Source: a virus | Length of the DNA stretch: 33,327 bases | IMG/VR virus record: IMGVR_UViG_3300037042_001568 | Location: 1-33,327 of that record | Strand: one strand, 5' to 3' | Shown here: one piece after another, positions 23,532 through 29,728 of the stretch | Layout: each line of letters opens with the position of its first letter | Position numbering within the stretch: the stretch's first letter is position 1 | The notes under the pieces: generated by a model | The model's input: the letters and a program-made list of their open reading frames with translations, nothing else | Told to the model about the DNA's origin: nothing | Databases searched by the model: none | Made by a program: the position numbers and the translations under genes

Positions 23532-23762
23532 ATGAATCCGCAATCTATTACAATATTTCTAACAATTGGCGGAACATTCGTCGGAATAATAGCCTACTTT
23601 CTTAATAGATTAATTCAGCAAGTGGATAAGATGACGGAGAAAGCGAATAGTATTGAAAATTCAATGACAAAATTAAGTGTTGAGCTTTACTCCATCGATA
23701 AGAGATTGAGCGCAATGGAGAGAGATATATACGTTGTACATCGTAACGGAGTAACCAAATGA
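23532..23762 (+). CDS. Small membrane-anchored coiled-coil protein (lysis region)
   Basis: The 76-aa product has one N-terminal hydrophobic segment (ITIFLTIGGTFVGIIAYFL, about residues 6-24) followed by a heptad coiled coil (VDKMTEKANSIENSMTKLSV). This resembles XhlA-like proteins and other holin accessory proteins. It precedes a holin-like gene and an endolysin, so a lysis role is likely. Confidence 0.55.
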   Translation: MNPQSITIFLTIGGTFVGIIAYFLNRLIQQVDKMTEKANSIENSMTKLSVELYSIDKRLSAMERDIYVVHRNGVTK

Positions 23763-23802
23763 GTTTAGATGAAATTAATATAGCTTTTATTTCGTACGAA
23801 CT

Positions 23803-24036
23803 ATGACGATGTGGGAAAAGATAAAGGCAGAAGCTAAGGCACGTTATGTTATAGGCTTCATGATAGGAACTATTTTAGCGATTGCTTTTATACTTGCTTT
23901 TTTTGTTGAATATCCTAAAAATAATGAGGTCTTGATAGCAAAATTAGAAACAGCGTTTAGCATATCATTTGGCGCGTTTATTCAGCACGTTATGAAGACA
24001 CCCGATAAAGAAAAAAACAATACTACAAATGGATAA
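23803..24036 (+). CDS. Holin-like protein
   Basis: The 77-aa product has a strongly hydrophobic stretch (VIGFMIGTILAIAFILAFFV, residues 16-35) and a second weaker one (LETAFSISFGAFIQHVM), with charged ends. The size, topology and position directly before the M15 peptidase fit a holin. The first two in-frame methionines (MTM) could form a dual start, but this is not proven. It overlaps the endolysin gene by 8 bases. Confidence 0.6.
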   Translation: MTMWEKIKAEAKARYVIGFMIGTILAIAFILAFFVEYPKNNEVLIAKLETAFSISFGAFIQHVMKTPDKEKNNTTNG

Positions 24037-24517
24037 GATAAGCACACACATAAGCTATGAGGAGGCAGTAAACAGCCCAACAGCAAAGGCAAAAGGAATA
24101 AGCAACGAACCAACATTAGAGCACTTGAAAGCAATGGTAACGGTGGCGGTGAAATGCTTTGAACCAGTGCGCAAATTTGCAAACGTACCTTTAAAGATTA
24201 ATTCTTTTTATCGCTCACCTATCTTGAATAAAGCCATCGGTGGCGCGGTGGATAAGTTCGGACAAGCGAAAAGCCAACATTGCAAAGGTGAAGCAATAGA
24301 CTTTACTGGCAATGGTAAAATAAAAAACTCTTTGCTTTTTCAACACATTAAAACTAATCTTGAATTTGACCAGCTTTTGAACGAGTATCCCGTAAACGGT
24401 GAACCAACTTGGATTCATGTTAGTTATAAAGAGGGCGCGAATAGAATGCAGATATTGACAGTTGACAAAGAAAGTCCGAACGGTAGAGGGTATAAGAAAG
24501 GAGATTGCAATGAATAA
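24029..24517 (+). CDS. M15-family peptidase, endolysin
   Basis: The 162-aa product has the M15 (D-Ala-D-Ala carboxypeptidase) zinc site: H84 and D91 in SQHCKGEAIDF, and H130 in WIHVSYKEG, preceded by INSFYRSPILNKAIGG. It cleaves peptidoglycan cross-links to release progeny. It begins inside the end of the holin gene, and its own end overlaps the next gene by 8 bases. Confidence 0.82.
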   Translation: MDKISTHISYEEAVNSPTAKAKGISNEPTLEHLKAMVTVAVKCFEPVRKFANVPLKINSFYRSPILNKAIGGAVDKFGQAKSQHCKGEAIDFTGNGKIKNSLLFQHIKTNLEFDQLLNEYPVNGEPTWIHVSYKEGANRMQILTVDKESPNGRGYKKGDCNE

Positions 24518-25157
24518 GGAGGTAGCAATAAGAGATATAACAATTTTAGTGCTGGGCTTTCTAACAATCATGCTACTATTTAAAGGGTGCAACGATAGAA
24601 AAAAAAGCACATCGCTTGTTATCGACTTGCAGAATTATAGCGATAAGGTTAAAGAGTATGAAGATGCAAACGGTAATCTAATTGAATACAACGCAGCTAT
24701 GCAATTACTTGTTGACCAAAAGAGCGATGAGGTGCTGGCTATCGAAAAAAGATTAAAGTTAAAAGATACGGAGGTGTTGATAAAGTATAAATCAATATTT
24801 AAGTACGACACAATCAAGCACGTATTTCGTGAGCAGTTGCCTTGTACTGCCTTCATTGATTCATTTAGTATTGATAGTGCTTTCTTTAAATTTGATGCTG
24901 TTATAACGGAAAAGAATTTTAGCCTATACAACATTCAAGTCCCCAACGAGCAGACATTCATTATAGGTAAAAAAAAAAGCAGCTGGCTTAAAGATGATTC
25001 GCTTTCTGTAATAGTTGAGAATAGCAATCCAAACATAAAAGGAGAAAGCCTGAGAGCATTCACCTTCAAGCCTTCCCCTAAGTGGTACAATAGTTATAAA
25101 TTCAAAGGTGCTTTATTTGCTGCTGGTGTTATTGGAGGCGTTATTTTGGCGAAGTAA
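24510..25157 (+). CDS. Membrane-anchored coiled-coil protein, possible spanin (DUF6549-like)
   Basis: From ATG 24510, supported by AAAGGAG just upstream, the 215-aa product has an N-terminal membrane span (DITILVLGFLTIMLLFKGC, residues 9-27) and a coiled coil (NYSDKVKEYEDANGNLIEYN, then KRLKLKDTEV). A beta-like body follows and it ends in a second hydrophobic segment (FKGALFAAGVIGGVILAK). It resembles a phage family I know as DUF6549, and the spanin role is inferred from position and topology. The GC after the span could be a lipobox, but it is too far inside the span to be convincing. It ends overlapping the convergent gene at 25141. Confidence 0.6.
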   Translation: MNKEVAIRDITILVLGFLTIMLLFKGCNDRKKSTSLVIDLQNYSDKVKEYEDANGNLIEYNAAMQLLVDQKSDEVLAIEKRLKLKDTEVLIKYKSIFKYDTIKHVFREQLPCTAFIDSFSIDSAFFKFDAVITEKNFSLYNIQVPNEQTFIIGKKKSSWLKDDSLSVIVENSNPNIKGESLRAFTFKPSPKWYNSYKFKGALFAAGVIGGVILAK

Positions 25158-25377
25158 AAAAACCTCCACTTTGAAAACATTTAAGACCTATATTAGATAG
25201 TTGTATATGTCTATCAATTAATATGTCGTATGCCTTAAAGCACTCCATAAGTGCTGATTCAAGTTTTAATCTTCTCTCTCCTTCGAAGAAATTAATTAAT
25301 ATTTTTTCCTTCTCCTCCATGCTAAACTGGCTGCTTTGCATTGCGTGTATTAGCTGTTCGGGTGTTTCTATTTTCAT
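25141..25377 (-). CDS. Unknown 78-aa protein, leftward operon
   Basis: First of the leftward genes from the right, last transcribed. Product MKIETPEQLIHAMQSSQFSM... is helical and acidic, ending in FQSGGFFTSPK. It converges with the late operon and overlaps its last gene by 17 bases. Its start lies 1 base beyond the stop of the next gene on the same strand. Not recognised. Confidence 0.5.
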   Translation of the reverse strand: MKIETPEQLIHAMQSSQFSMEEKEKILINFFEGERRLKLESALMECFKAYDILIDRHIQLSNIGLKCFQSGGFFTSPK

Positions 25378-25378
25378 A

Positions 25379-25555
25379 CTACTTTGTATTTTGAATTAAT
25401 CCTAAAAGTTCATATACTGCCTTTTCACGTTCTTGTTGAGCGTATTCCTTCATAGCTTTATGAAAGTAAAGAATATACTTGTCGGATACCTTTTCGTTGT
25501 GCGTTTCAAAACATTCTTTGAAGTGCTTGTTCATTATTTCTTCTGCTGTTTTCAT
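25379..25555 (-). CDS. Unknown 58-aa helical protein, leftward operon
   Basis: A short leftward frame, product MKTAEEIMNKHFKECFETHN..., largely helical. Similar small acidic proteins occur in other Bacteroidetes phages beside early genes, but I cannot name a family. Positioned between two other leftward genes with 1- and 13-base gaps, supporting it as a real gene. Confidence 0.5.
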   Translation of the reverse strand: MKTAEEIMNKHFKECFETHNEKVSDKYILYFHKAMKEYAQQEREKAVYELLGLIQNTK

Positions 25556-25568
25556 ATCACTTTTGTTT

Positions 25569-25904
25569 TTAACTATTTACTGGTTCAATGTTTAATTTCA
25601 CTTCTATAATTGATATTGCTCTCTTATGATGTTCTCTTGCATCTTCCATAGAGTAATACTGCGAAAAGAATCTATAAGGAACATCTGTTTTTTGGCTCAA
25701 TGTTTCAATCATAAAAGTTTTCCACTCTTTTTGTGTAGTTGATAAAGATTCTCGATATAATTTAAGCCTTTCAGTATAATGAATAACATGCCATTTATAA
25801 AGTCCAATTAATTCCTGAGGTGCGTTGTTGCTTTTCAGCCAATCAAGGTGCTTCTCCTCATTTCTAATCATTGTTTCTATTTTATTCGCAATTTCTATTT
25901 TCAT
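25569..25904 (-). CDS. Unknown 111-aa helical protein, leftward operon
   Basis: Start taken at the ATG read from 25904 (MKIEIANKIETMIRNEEKHL), two codons inside the longest possible frame. The whole product is helical, rich in lysine, glutamate and tyrosine, with tryptophans near residues 19, 40 and 63. No domain recognised. Overlaps the next leftward gene by 4 bases. Confidence 0.5.
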   Translation of the reverse strand: MKIEIANKIETMIRNEEKHLDWLKSNNAPQELIGLYKWHVIHYTERLKLYRESLSTTQKEWKTFMIETLSQKTDVPYRFFSQYYSMEDAREHHKRAISIIEVKLNIEPVNS

Positions 25905-26089
25905 ATGCAATTAATTGAATGATTTTGAATAAGTGTTTTTACGTTCAACTTTAAAACGGTCGGCTTTTTGAAGCGGCTTATAAAAAAGTCAGCCATTCTC
26001 TCAGCAGTTCTTAACTGGTCTTTTGTCTTGCAGCTTACAATAGTGTCAATCACCTTTAGGTAAGCGCGTTCGGTTTGGTATGCGTTCAT
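25901..26089 (-). CDS. Unknown 62-aa protein, leftward operon
   Basis: Product MNAYQTERAYLKVIDTIVSC..., helical with a basic C-terminal half. The start codon is 2 bases from the stop of the next leftward gene, and its end overlaps the following gene by 4 bases. Not recognised. Confidence 0.45.
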   Translation of the reverse strand: MNAYQTERAYLKVIDTIVSCKTKDQLRTAERMADFFISRFKKPTVLKLNVKTLIQNHSINCI

Positions 26090-26091
26090 AA

Positions 26092-26247
26092 TTAAAGTTT
26101 TAGTTTGTTTGTAATTTCTTCAATCATCTTGGTTATTTCTTTGTTGTTGCTAAAGGCATCGTAATCGCGCAAGGCTAAAAGTAATAAACCTTTTTCATAG
26201 CTTTCTAATGATTGAGGTTCTTTGGTTGTTTTTTTATCTGTTTTCAT
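26092..26247 (-). CDS. Unknown 51-aa protein, leftward operon
   Basis: Short helical, charged product (MKTDKKTTKEPQSLESYEKG...) with a leucine-rich centre (GLLLLALRDYDAF). Placed between two leftward genes with a 1-base overlap upstream. No family recognised. Confidence 0.45.
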   Translation of the reverse strand: MKTDKKTTKEPQSLESYEKGLLLLALRDYDAFSNNKEITKMIEEITNKLKL

Positions 26248-26582
26248 TATATTAAGGATTTAATTACGTTTTTAATTGCTTCTATTTCGTTATCGGTACA
26301 AGGTATTTCATCGCCTTCGCTGGTGATATAATAAGCCTCGTTAATCTCGTTCAATTCGCGTTCAAGTAAATAGTCTGCTGGCTCCCAGCGTGTTTCTCTG
26401 CTATACGCAACAAAGGTCTCCGTTATAGTTGCGTTAACCACGAGGCTAACATTTCCCATATCAATTTCAAATTCAAAGGTGTCGGTGTCGTAATCGCCCA
26501 CACGATCAAAGGTAAAATCTAATTTGTCAATCGCGCTAACTATATAGCGTCTGTGTTCTAAAAATTTGTTAATGTCGTACAT
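26247..26582 (-). CDS. Unknown 111-aa acidic protein, leftward operon
   Basis: Start chosen at the ATG read from 26582, which has AAGGAAAA just upstream, rather than 39 bases earlier within the neighbouring gene. The product (MYDINKFLEHRRYIVSAIDK...) is very acidic, with FDRVGDYDTDTFEFEIDMGN and later EGDEIPCTDNEIEAIKNVIK. Small acidic early phage proteins sometimes mimic DNA or inhibit host defence, but nothing here shows that directly. Confidence 0.5.
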   Translation of the reverse strand: MYDINKFLEHRRYIVSAIDKLDFTFDRVGDYDTDTFEFEIDMGNVSLVVNATITETFVAYSRETRWEPADYLLERELNEINEAYYITSEGDEIPCTDNEIEAIKNVIKSLI

Positions 26583-26583
26583 A

Positions 26584-26730
26584 TTATTTTCCTTTAACAA
26601 GTGTATAACTAACTTCACCATTTTTTGTTAATATAGCGACATCCTTAATATATCCTCGCGCTATTTTTACTTTAGAAAACTTAATTTCTTTTACTTCGTT
26701 TCCTTCTTTTCTAATTACTGTTGCTTTCAT
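26584..26730 (-). CDS. Unknown 48-aa basic protein, first leftward gene
   Basis: The first gene after the leftward promoter. Product MKATVIRKEGNEVKEIKFSK... is a small basic beta-rich protein ending LTKNGEVSYTLVKGK. The leader before its ATG is rich in CAAACAAACAAA. Not recognised; its position makes it the earliest leftward product. Confidence 0.5.
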   Translation of the reverse strand: MKATVIRKEGNEVKEIKFSKVKIARGYIKDVAILTKNGEVSYTLVKGK

Positions 26731-26759
26731 ATTATCTGTTTTTGTTTGTTTGATGTTTA

Positions 26760-26790
26760 CAAATGTAGCAATAAAATATAGTTGCGCAAA
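26760..26790 (-). promoter_or_regulatory. Leftward early promoter with operator
   Basis: On the minus strand TTTG (complement of 26787-26790) and TACATTTG (complement of 26760-26767) are separated by 19 bases. The palindrome TTGCGCAA at 26782-26789 covers the -33 box, the same position as on the rightward promoter. Confidence 0.7.
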
Positions 26791-26808
26791 TAAAAATTGA
26801 ATTATTTT

Positions 26809-26836
26809 TGATAAATGATTTTAAATCGTTGATAAA
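26809..26836 (+). repeat. TTGATAAA direct repeats between divergent promoters
   Basis: TTGATAAA occurs at 26809-26816 and 26829-26836, 20 bases apart (about two helical turns), in the centre of the divergent control region. This fits two binding sites on one DNA face, but an AT-rich region can produce such repeats by chance. Confidence 0.4.
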
Positions 26837-26877
26837 CAGGCAGATAAATTTCATTGAAAAAAATAATAGTTAAAACA

Positions 26878-26909
26878 TTTGCGCAATTAACATAAAGCCC
26901 TTATATTTG
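26878..26909 (+). promoter_or_regulatory. Rightward early promoter with operator
   Basis: TTTG at 26878-26881, 20 bases, then TATATTTG at 26902-26909. The palindrome TTGCGCAA at 26879-26886 overlaps the -33 box. Transcription would begin near 26915, about 22 bases before the ATG at 26937. Confidence 0.75.
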
Positions 26910-26936
26910 CCCTATAACATTTAAAAACAATATAAA

Positions 26937-27116
26937 ATGAATTACTTAAAAATTGATTACGCAAAAAAAAAGGGGGTTAATCCTTCACGAATTAGCCAAC
27001 TAATAGAAGCAGGTAAATTAGAAACGGTAGAAGAAAACGGACGACAGATGGTTGTTGATTGTAAAGCCAACAATGAATTGTTTAATAGAAAAGCACATAA
27101 CGCTAAAAGAAAGTAA
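26937..27116 (+). CDS. Small DNA-binding-like protein, first rightward early gene
   Basis: The 59-aa product has a helix-turn-helix-like core: KKGVNPSRISQLIEAGKLET (residues 11-30), followed by a strand pair and a basic tail (NAKRK). It resembles the small excisionase-type winged-helix proteins. As the first gene behind the palindrome-covered promoter it is a natural candidate for the regulator of the divergent region, an inference from position. It starts MNYLKIDYAKKKGV with an A9G5 run in the DNA. Confidence 0.55.
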   Translation: MNYLKIDYAKKKGVNPSRISQLIEAGKLETVEENGRQMVVDCKANNELFNRKAHNAKRK

Positions 27117-27117
27117 T

Positions 27118-27321
27118 ATGCTAAAAAGTAAAATTCAAGAAACGCTTGACACGATAGGTCAAATTGATTTCGACATCCGCTGGGTTCAGCAGAAAATTGC
27201 TAAACAGAATTACAATAGCTTTAAAAAGTCAATAGAGCATCAGGAGAAGATTCAAATGATGGTGCTGGAAAGACTTAAAGAGCGATACAACAAGCAAGTC
27301 GAGAAGTTAAAAATTTATTAA
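27118..27321 (+). CDS. Unknown 67-aa coiled-coil protein
   Basis: Starts at ATG 27118, one base after the previous stop. The product MLKSKIQETLDTIGQIDFDI... is fully helical with heptad spacing of hydrophobic residues. It lies upstream of the recombination genes. Not recognised. Confidence 0.55.
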   Translation: MLKSKIQETLDTIGQIDFDIRWVQQKIAKQNYNSFKKSIEHQEKIQMMVLERLKERYNKQVEKLKIY

Positions 27322-27332
27322 ATCAAACAAAA

Positions 27333-28031
27333 ATGGAAAACAAACAAACAACAATCACAGATGTCAACATTGAGCCGATCATTGAATTGGTGAATGAAGG
27401 CGAGGCGCACCAAGTAGGTGAGCAAACAGAAAGTAATATAACATTGCACCCAGCACCTCAACAAGGCGGTGAACTAAGTACATTCGGCAATAAAGAAGGC
27501 TTTGAGCACGCTATGAGAGTAGCAAAGGCTTTAAGTGTTAGCGACCTTGTACCAGTGCAATATAAGGGTAATATTTCAAACTGCCTTATCGCTATCGATG
27601 TAGCTAAGCGAATAGGTGCGAGCGAATTAATGGTTATGCAGAACTTATATATCGTGCATGGCAAACCTTCGTGGAGTTCTCAGTTTCTTATTGCTACATT
27701 AAACGCGAGCCGTAAATTTTCACCGCTTAGATTTGAAGAAGACGATAAGAACGGTGGTAGATGTAGAGGTGTGGCGATTGACCTGGCAACAGGCGACAAA
27801 GTAGAAGGTGTTTGGGTTACTATGGAAATGGCTGCTGCTGAAAAGTGGATTGATAAAGCTGGTAGCAAATGGAAAACAATGCCACAATTAATGATGCGCT
27901 ACCGGGCAGCTGCATTCTTCACGCGTCAATTCGCGCCTGAGGTGTCAATGGGTATAATGACTCAAGAGGAAGTTTATGATATTACAGCAATTCAATCTAA
28001 ACCAACAACAAAATGGAACACAGCAGAATAA
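27333..28031 (+). CDS. Single-strand annealing protein, RecT-like (probable)
   Basis: The 232-aa product contains AKALSVSDLVPVQYKGNISN, IGASELMVMQNLYIVHGKPS and WSSQFLIATLNASRKFSPLR, and ends with YRAAAFFTRQFAPEVSMGIM. This sequence style occurs in phage annealing proteins paired with a YqaJ exonuclease; here the exonuclease gene follows and overlaps by 19 bases. The pair would perform homologous recombination and repair during replication. The first 55 residues are low complexity. RecT-like is by pattern and context, not by a family match. Confidence 0.7.
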   Translation: MENKQTTITDVNIEPIIELVNEGEAHQVGEQTESNITLHPAPQQGGELSTFGNKEGFEHAMRVAKALSVSDLVPVQYKGNISNCLIAIDVAKRIGASELMVMQNLYIVHGKPSWSSQFLIATLNASRKFSPLRFEEDDKNGGRCRGVAIDLATGDKVEGVWVTMEMAAAEKWIDKAGSKWKTMPQLMMRYRAAAFFTRQFAPEVSMGIMTQEEVYDITAIQSKPTTKWNTAE

Positions 28032-28675
28032 TAGTAGAAGCGGAACAGCGTAGCCCTGAGTGGCACGCTGCCCGTTTAGGGTTGTTTACTTCATCTGAAA
28101 TTTATAAACTGATGAGCGATCCAAAAAAGAAAACGGAAGTATTGAGCGAAGGCGCTAAAACGTACATCATGCAGAAGGTGGCCGAGAGTTTAACGGGAAT
28201 AGTTGAGGATGTGCCAGTAAATAAAGCAATGCAATGGGGTATTGACAACGAACCGCTGGCTAAACAATGGCTTTCTAAGATGCACAACTTTGAAATTATT
28301 GAAACGAAGTTTATCTATATCGAAGGTATGAACTACGGAGGTTCATCTGACGGCTGGATTCGTGAGATTGATTCTGCTTTGGAGGTGAAATGCTTGAACA
28401 CAGCTAACCATTTAACTGAGATTCGTTGTGCTGAAAGTGTGGAAAGCATTAGACAAAATTTGGCGAATCGCTATTGGCAAATAACAAGCGATGCATACCT
28501 TCGCAACGCTGCTAAATGTACTTTATGCTGGTTCGATAGTAGAGTGCCGAATGACTTCGGACTATTCACTAAGACTTGGGATATAGTGCCTTCCGATGTT
28601 GAATTGATGCTAACTAAAATAAAGCTGGCAAACGAATACTTTCACGAACAACTTGAATACTTTACTAAATTTTAA
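28013..28675 (+). CDS. YqaJ-type exonuclease (lambda Exo fold)
   Basis: The 220-aa product starts MEHSRIIVEAEQRSPEWHAA, with RSPEWHAARLGLFTSSEIYKL typical of YqaJ enzymes. Catalytic signs: E80 in GIDNEPLAKQ, D113 in GGSSDGWI, and E124 and K126 in ALEVKC. It degrades 5' strands to leave a tail for the annealing protein encoded just upstream. Length is typical for the family. Confidence 0.85.
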   Translation: MEHSRIIVEAEQRSPEWHAARLGLFTSSEIYKLMSDPKKKTEVLSEGAKTYIMQKVAESLTGIVEDVPVNKAMQWGIDNEPLAKQWLSKMHNFEIIETKFIYIEGMNYGGSSDGWIREIDSALEVKCLNTANHLTEIRCAESVESIRQNLANRYWQITSDAYLRNAAKCTLCWFDSRVPNDFGLFTKTWDIVPSDVELMLTKIKLANEYFHEQLEYFTKF

Positions 28676-28694
28676 ACAATTAAAAACAAGCAAA

Positions 28695-29045
28695 ATGGAA
28701 AATCAAATTAAAATTAAACAGCACCCGAATGAAAGAAAAGTAATTTTTCGTAATTCATTGCTCAGCATGCCCGAGTTTTTTTCCTCGACTGAATTTGCTG
28801 CTGAGGCTCGTAAAAATGGACTATCAGCACATTATACGTGTAGTGGTTTATGTGGAGAATTTCTGCAAAGTGTTGCAAAACGATTAACCAATAGAACTTG
28901 GCAAAGGAAAAATTATATTAGCGGCTCAGATGTAAAAATTAAACACTTTAATACTGAATTAACTGAGGACTTGTGCATTGAATTTTTAAAGAGCACAGGC
29001 AAATACAAGATACTGGTTAAATATTTTGAATATAAAGAAGTGTAA
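28695..29045 (+). CDS. Unknown 116-aa protein, early region
   Basis: Start at ATG 28695 after AAAAACAAGCAAA; the longer frame from 28653 lies inside the exonuclease gene. The product contains FFSSTEFAAEARKNGLSAHY and ends KYFEYKEV. It looks like a small alpha/beta protein with a possible helix-turn-helix region near residues 30-50. Not recognised. Confidence 0.5.
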   Translation: MENQIKIKQHPNERKVIFRNSLLSMPEFFSSTEFAAEARKNGLSAHYTCSGLCGEFLQSVAKRLTNRTWQRKNYISGSDVKIKHFNTELTEDLCIEFLKSTGKYKILVKYFEYKEV

Positions 29046-29046
29046 T

Positions 29047-29214
29047 ATGAAAAAAGGCTATTGGTGTAAGCAGCGCGAACTTGTTACTATTCTGCAAGAG
29101 GATAGGACACATTACGTAATTGAATTCTTTAACGGAGTAAAAATATGCACGAATAAAAACGCGGTGCAAGATATTTATTTTGAAAATAATTTAGAAGATG
29201 GAAGGTTATTCTAA
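29047..29214 (+). CDS. Unknown 55-aa protein
   Basis: Start chosen at ATG 29047, directly after the previous stop; the longer frame from 29026 overlaps the previous gene. Product MKKGYWCKQRELVTILQEDR... is a small beta-rich protein with no recognised domain. The stop is 9 bases before the HNH-associated -7 promoter box. Confidence 0.45.
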   Translation: MKKGYWCKQRELVTILQEDRTHYVIEFFNGVKICTNKNAVQDIYFENNLEDGRLF

Positions 29215-29223
29215 ATAATTTGT

Positions 29224-29231
29224 TATATTTG
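29224..29231 (+). promoter_or_regulatory. -7 box before HNH leader (no clear -33)
   Basis: TATATTTG, an exact TAnnTTTG, at 29224-29231. No TTTG or TTG was found at a good distance upstream, so the promoter is incomplete. Transcription from it would begin near 29237, just before the structured leader. Confidence 0.4.
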
Positions 29232-29242
29232 CTCAACTCTTT

Positions 29243-29343
29243 TGCACGAAGTGGAATTCAACAAAAGATTTTTAAAAACAGCTTAATCGGGCGACTAGTA
29301 TAAAGGTATTTCCACACCTGTGCAGCTAGTCCCCGAAGCGGCT
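29243..29343 (+). ncRNA. HNH-associated structured leader, pseudoknot (copy 1)
   Basis: Two interleaved helices form. Helix 1: TGCAC (29243-29247) plus GTGGAA (29251-29256) pair with TTCCAC (29310-29315) plus GTGCA (29320-29324), separated by an internal loop. Helix 2: AGCT (29280-29283), TCGGG (29287-29291) and GACTAG (29293-29298) pair with CTAGTC (29326-29331), CCCGA (29332-29336) and GGCT (29340-29343). The order 1a-2a-1b-2b is an H-type pseudoknot. Helix 2 ends 12 bases before the HNH ATG at 29356. The same order, loop sequence and tail are found upstream of the HNH gene at 32255. Confidence 0.6.
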
Positions 29344-29355
29344 TATTTATATATT

Positions 29356-29718
29356 ATGCAAAAAAAATTAAACTGCAAATTTGTAGAAGGTACTGATAAA
29401 AAGTATAGAGTTTGTGACAATGGAATTGTTATATCATTAATGCAAAAGAAAGCTAGAATACTTAGACATGAAGTGCGAAGCGATGGATATTTACAAGTAT
29501 CTATATCATTTAAGAAAGATGTTAAAATGAAATCATTGCATAGATTAGTAGCAGAAGCGTTTATAGAAAATAATGAAAATAAGGAGACGGTTAACCATAA
29601 GGATGGTGATAAAACAAATAATTGTGTTTCAAATTTAGAATGGAACACAAGAAGCGAAAACATACAGCACTCTGTTCATGTTTTAAAAAATCAACACGGA
29701 AAAAGAAAAAAACAATAA
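29356..29718 (+). CDS. HNH endonuclease, NUMOD4-HNH_3 type
   Basis: The 120-aa product starts MQKKLNCKFV, with KKYRVCDNGIVISLMQKKAR as the NUMOD4-like strand region and the HNH_3 core: SLHRLVAEAFI (H62), TVNHKDGDKTNNCVSNLEWN (H81, N93) and ENIQHS. These are free-standing homing-type nucleases that spread by cutting alleles lacking them. It sits alone between two unrelated early genes, and the leader upstream is structured. I chose ATG 29356 because the upstream frame runs through the leader structure. Confidence 0.8.
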   Translation: MQKKLNCKFVEGTDKKYRVCDNGIVISLMQKKARILRHEVRSDGYLQVSISFKKDVKMKSLHRLVAEAFIENNENKETVNHKDGDKTNNCVSNLEWNTRSENIQHSVHVLKNQHGKRKKQ

Positions 29719-29728
29719 AAAGAAATTT

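Noticed and set aside
25133-25168. TGGAGG and CCTCCA pair as a bidirectional terminator between convergent genes
   Set aside because: Only six pairs with a 24-base loop and no T-run on the right side; too weak.
26960-26976. A9G5 run near the start of the gene at 26937 as a frameshift site
   Set aside because: A -1 shift there would reach a stop within a few codons and give only a tiny product.
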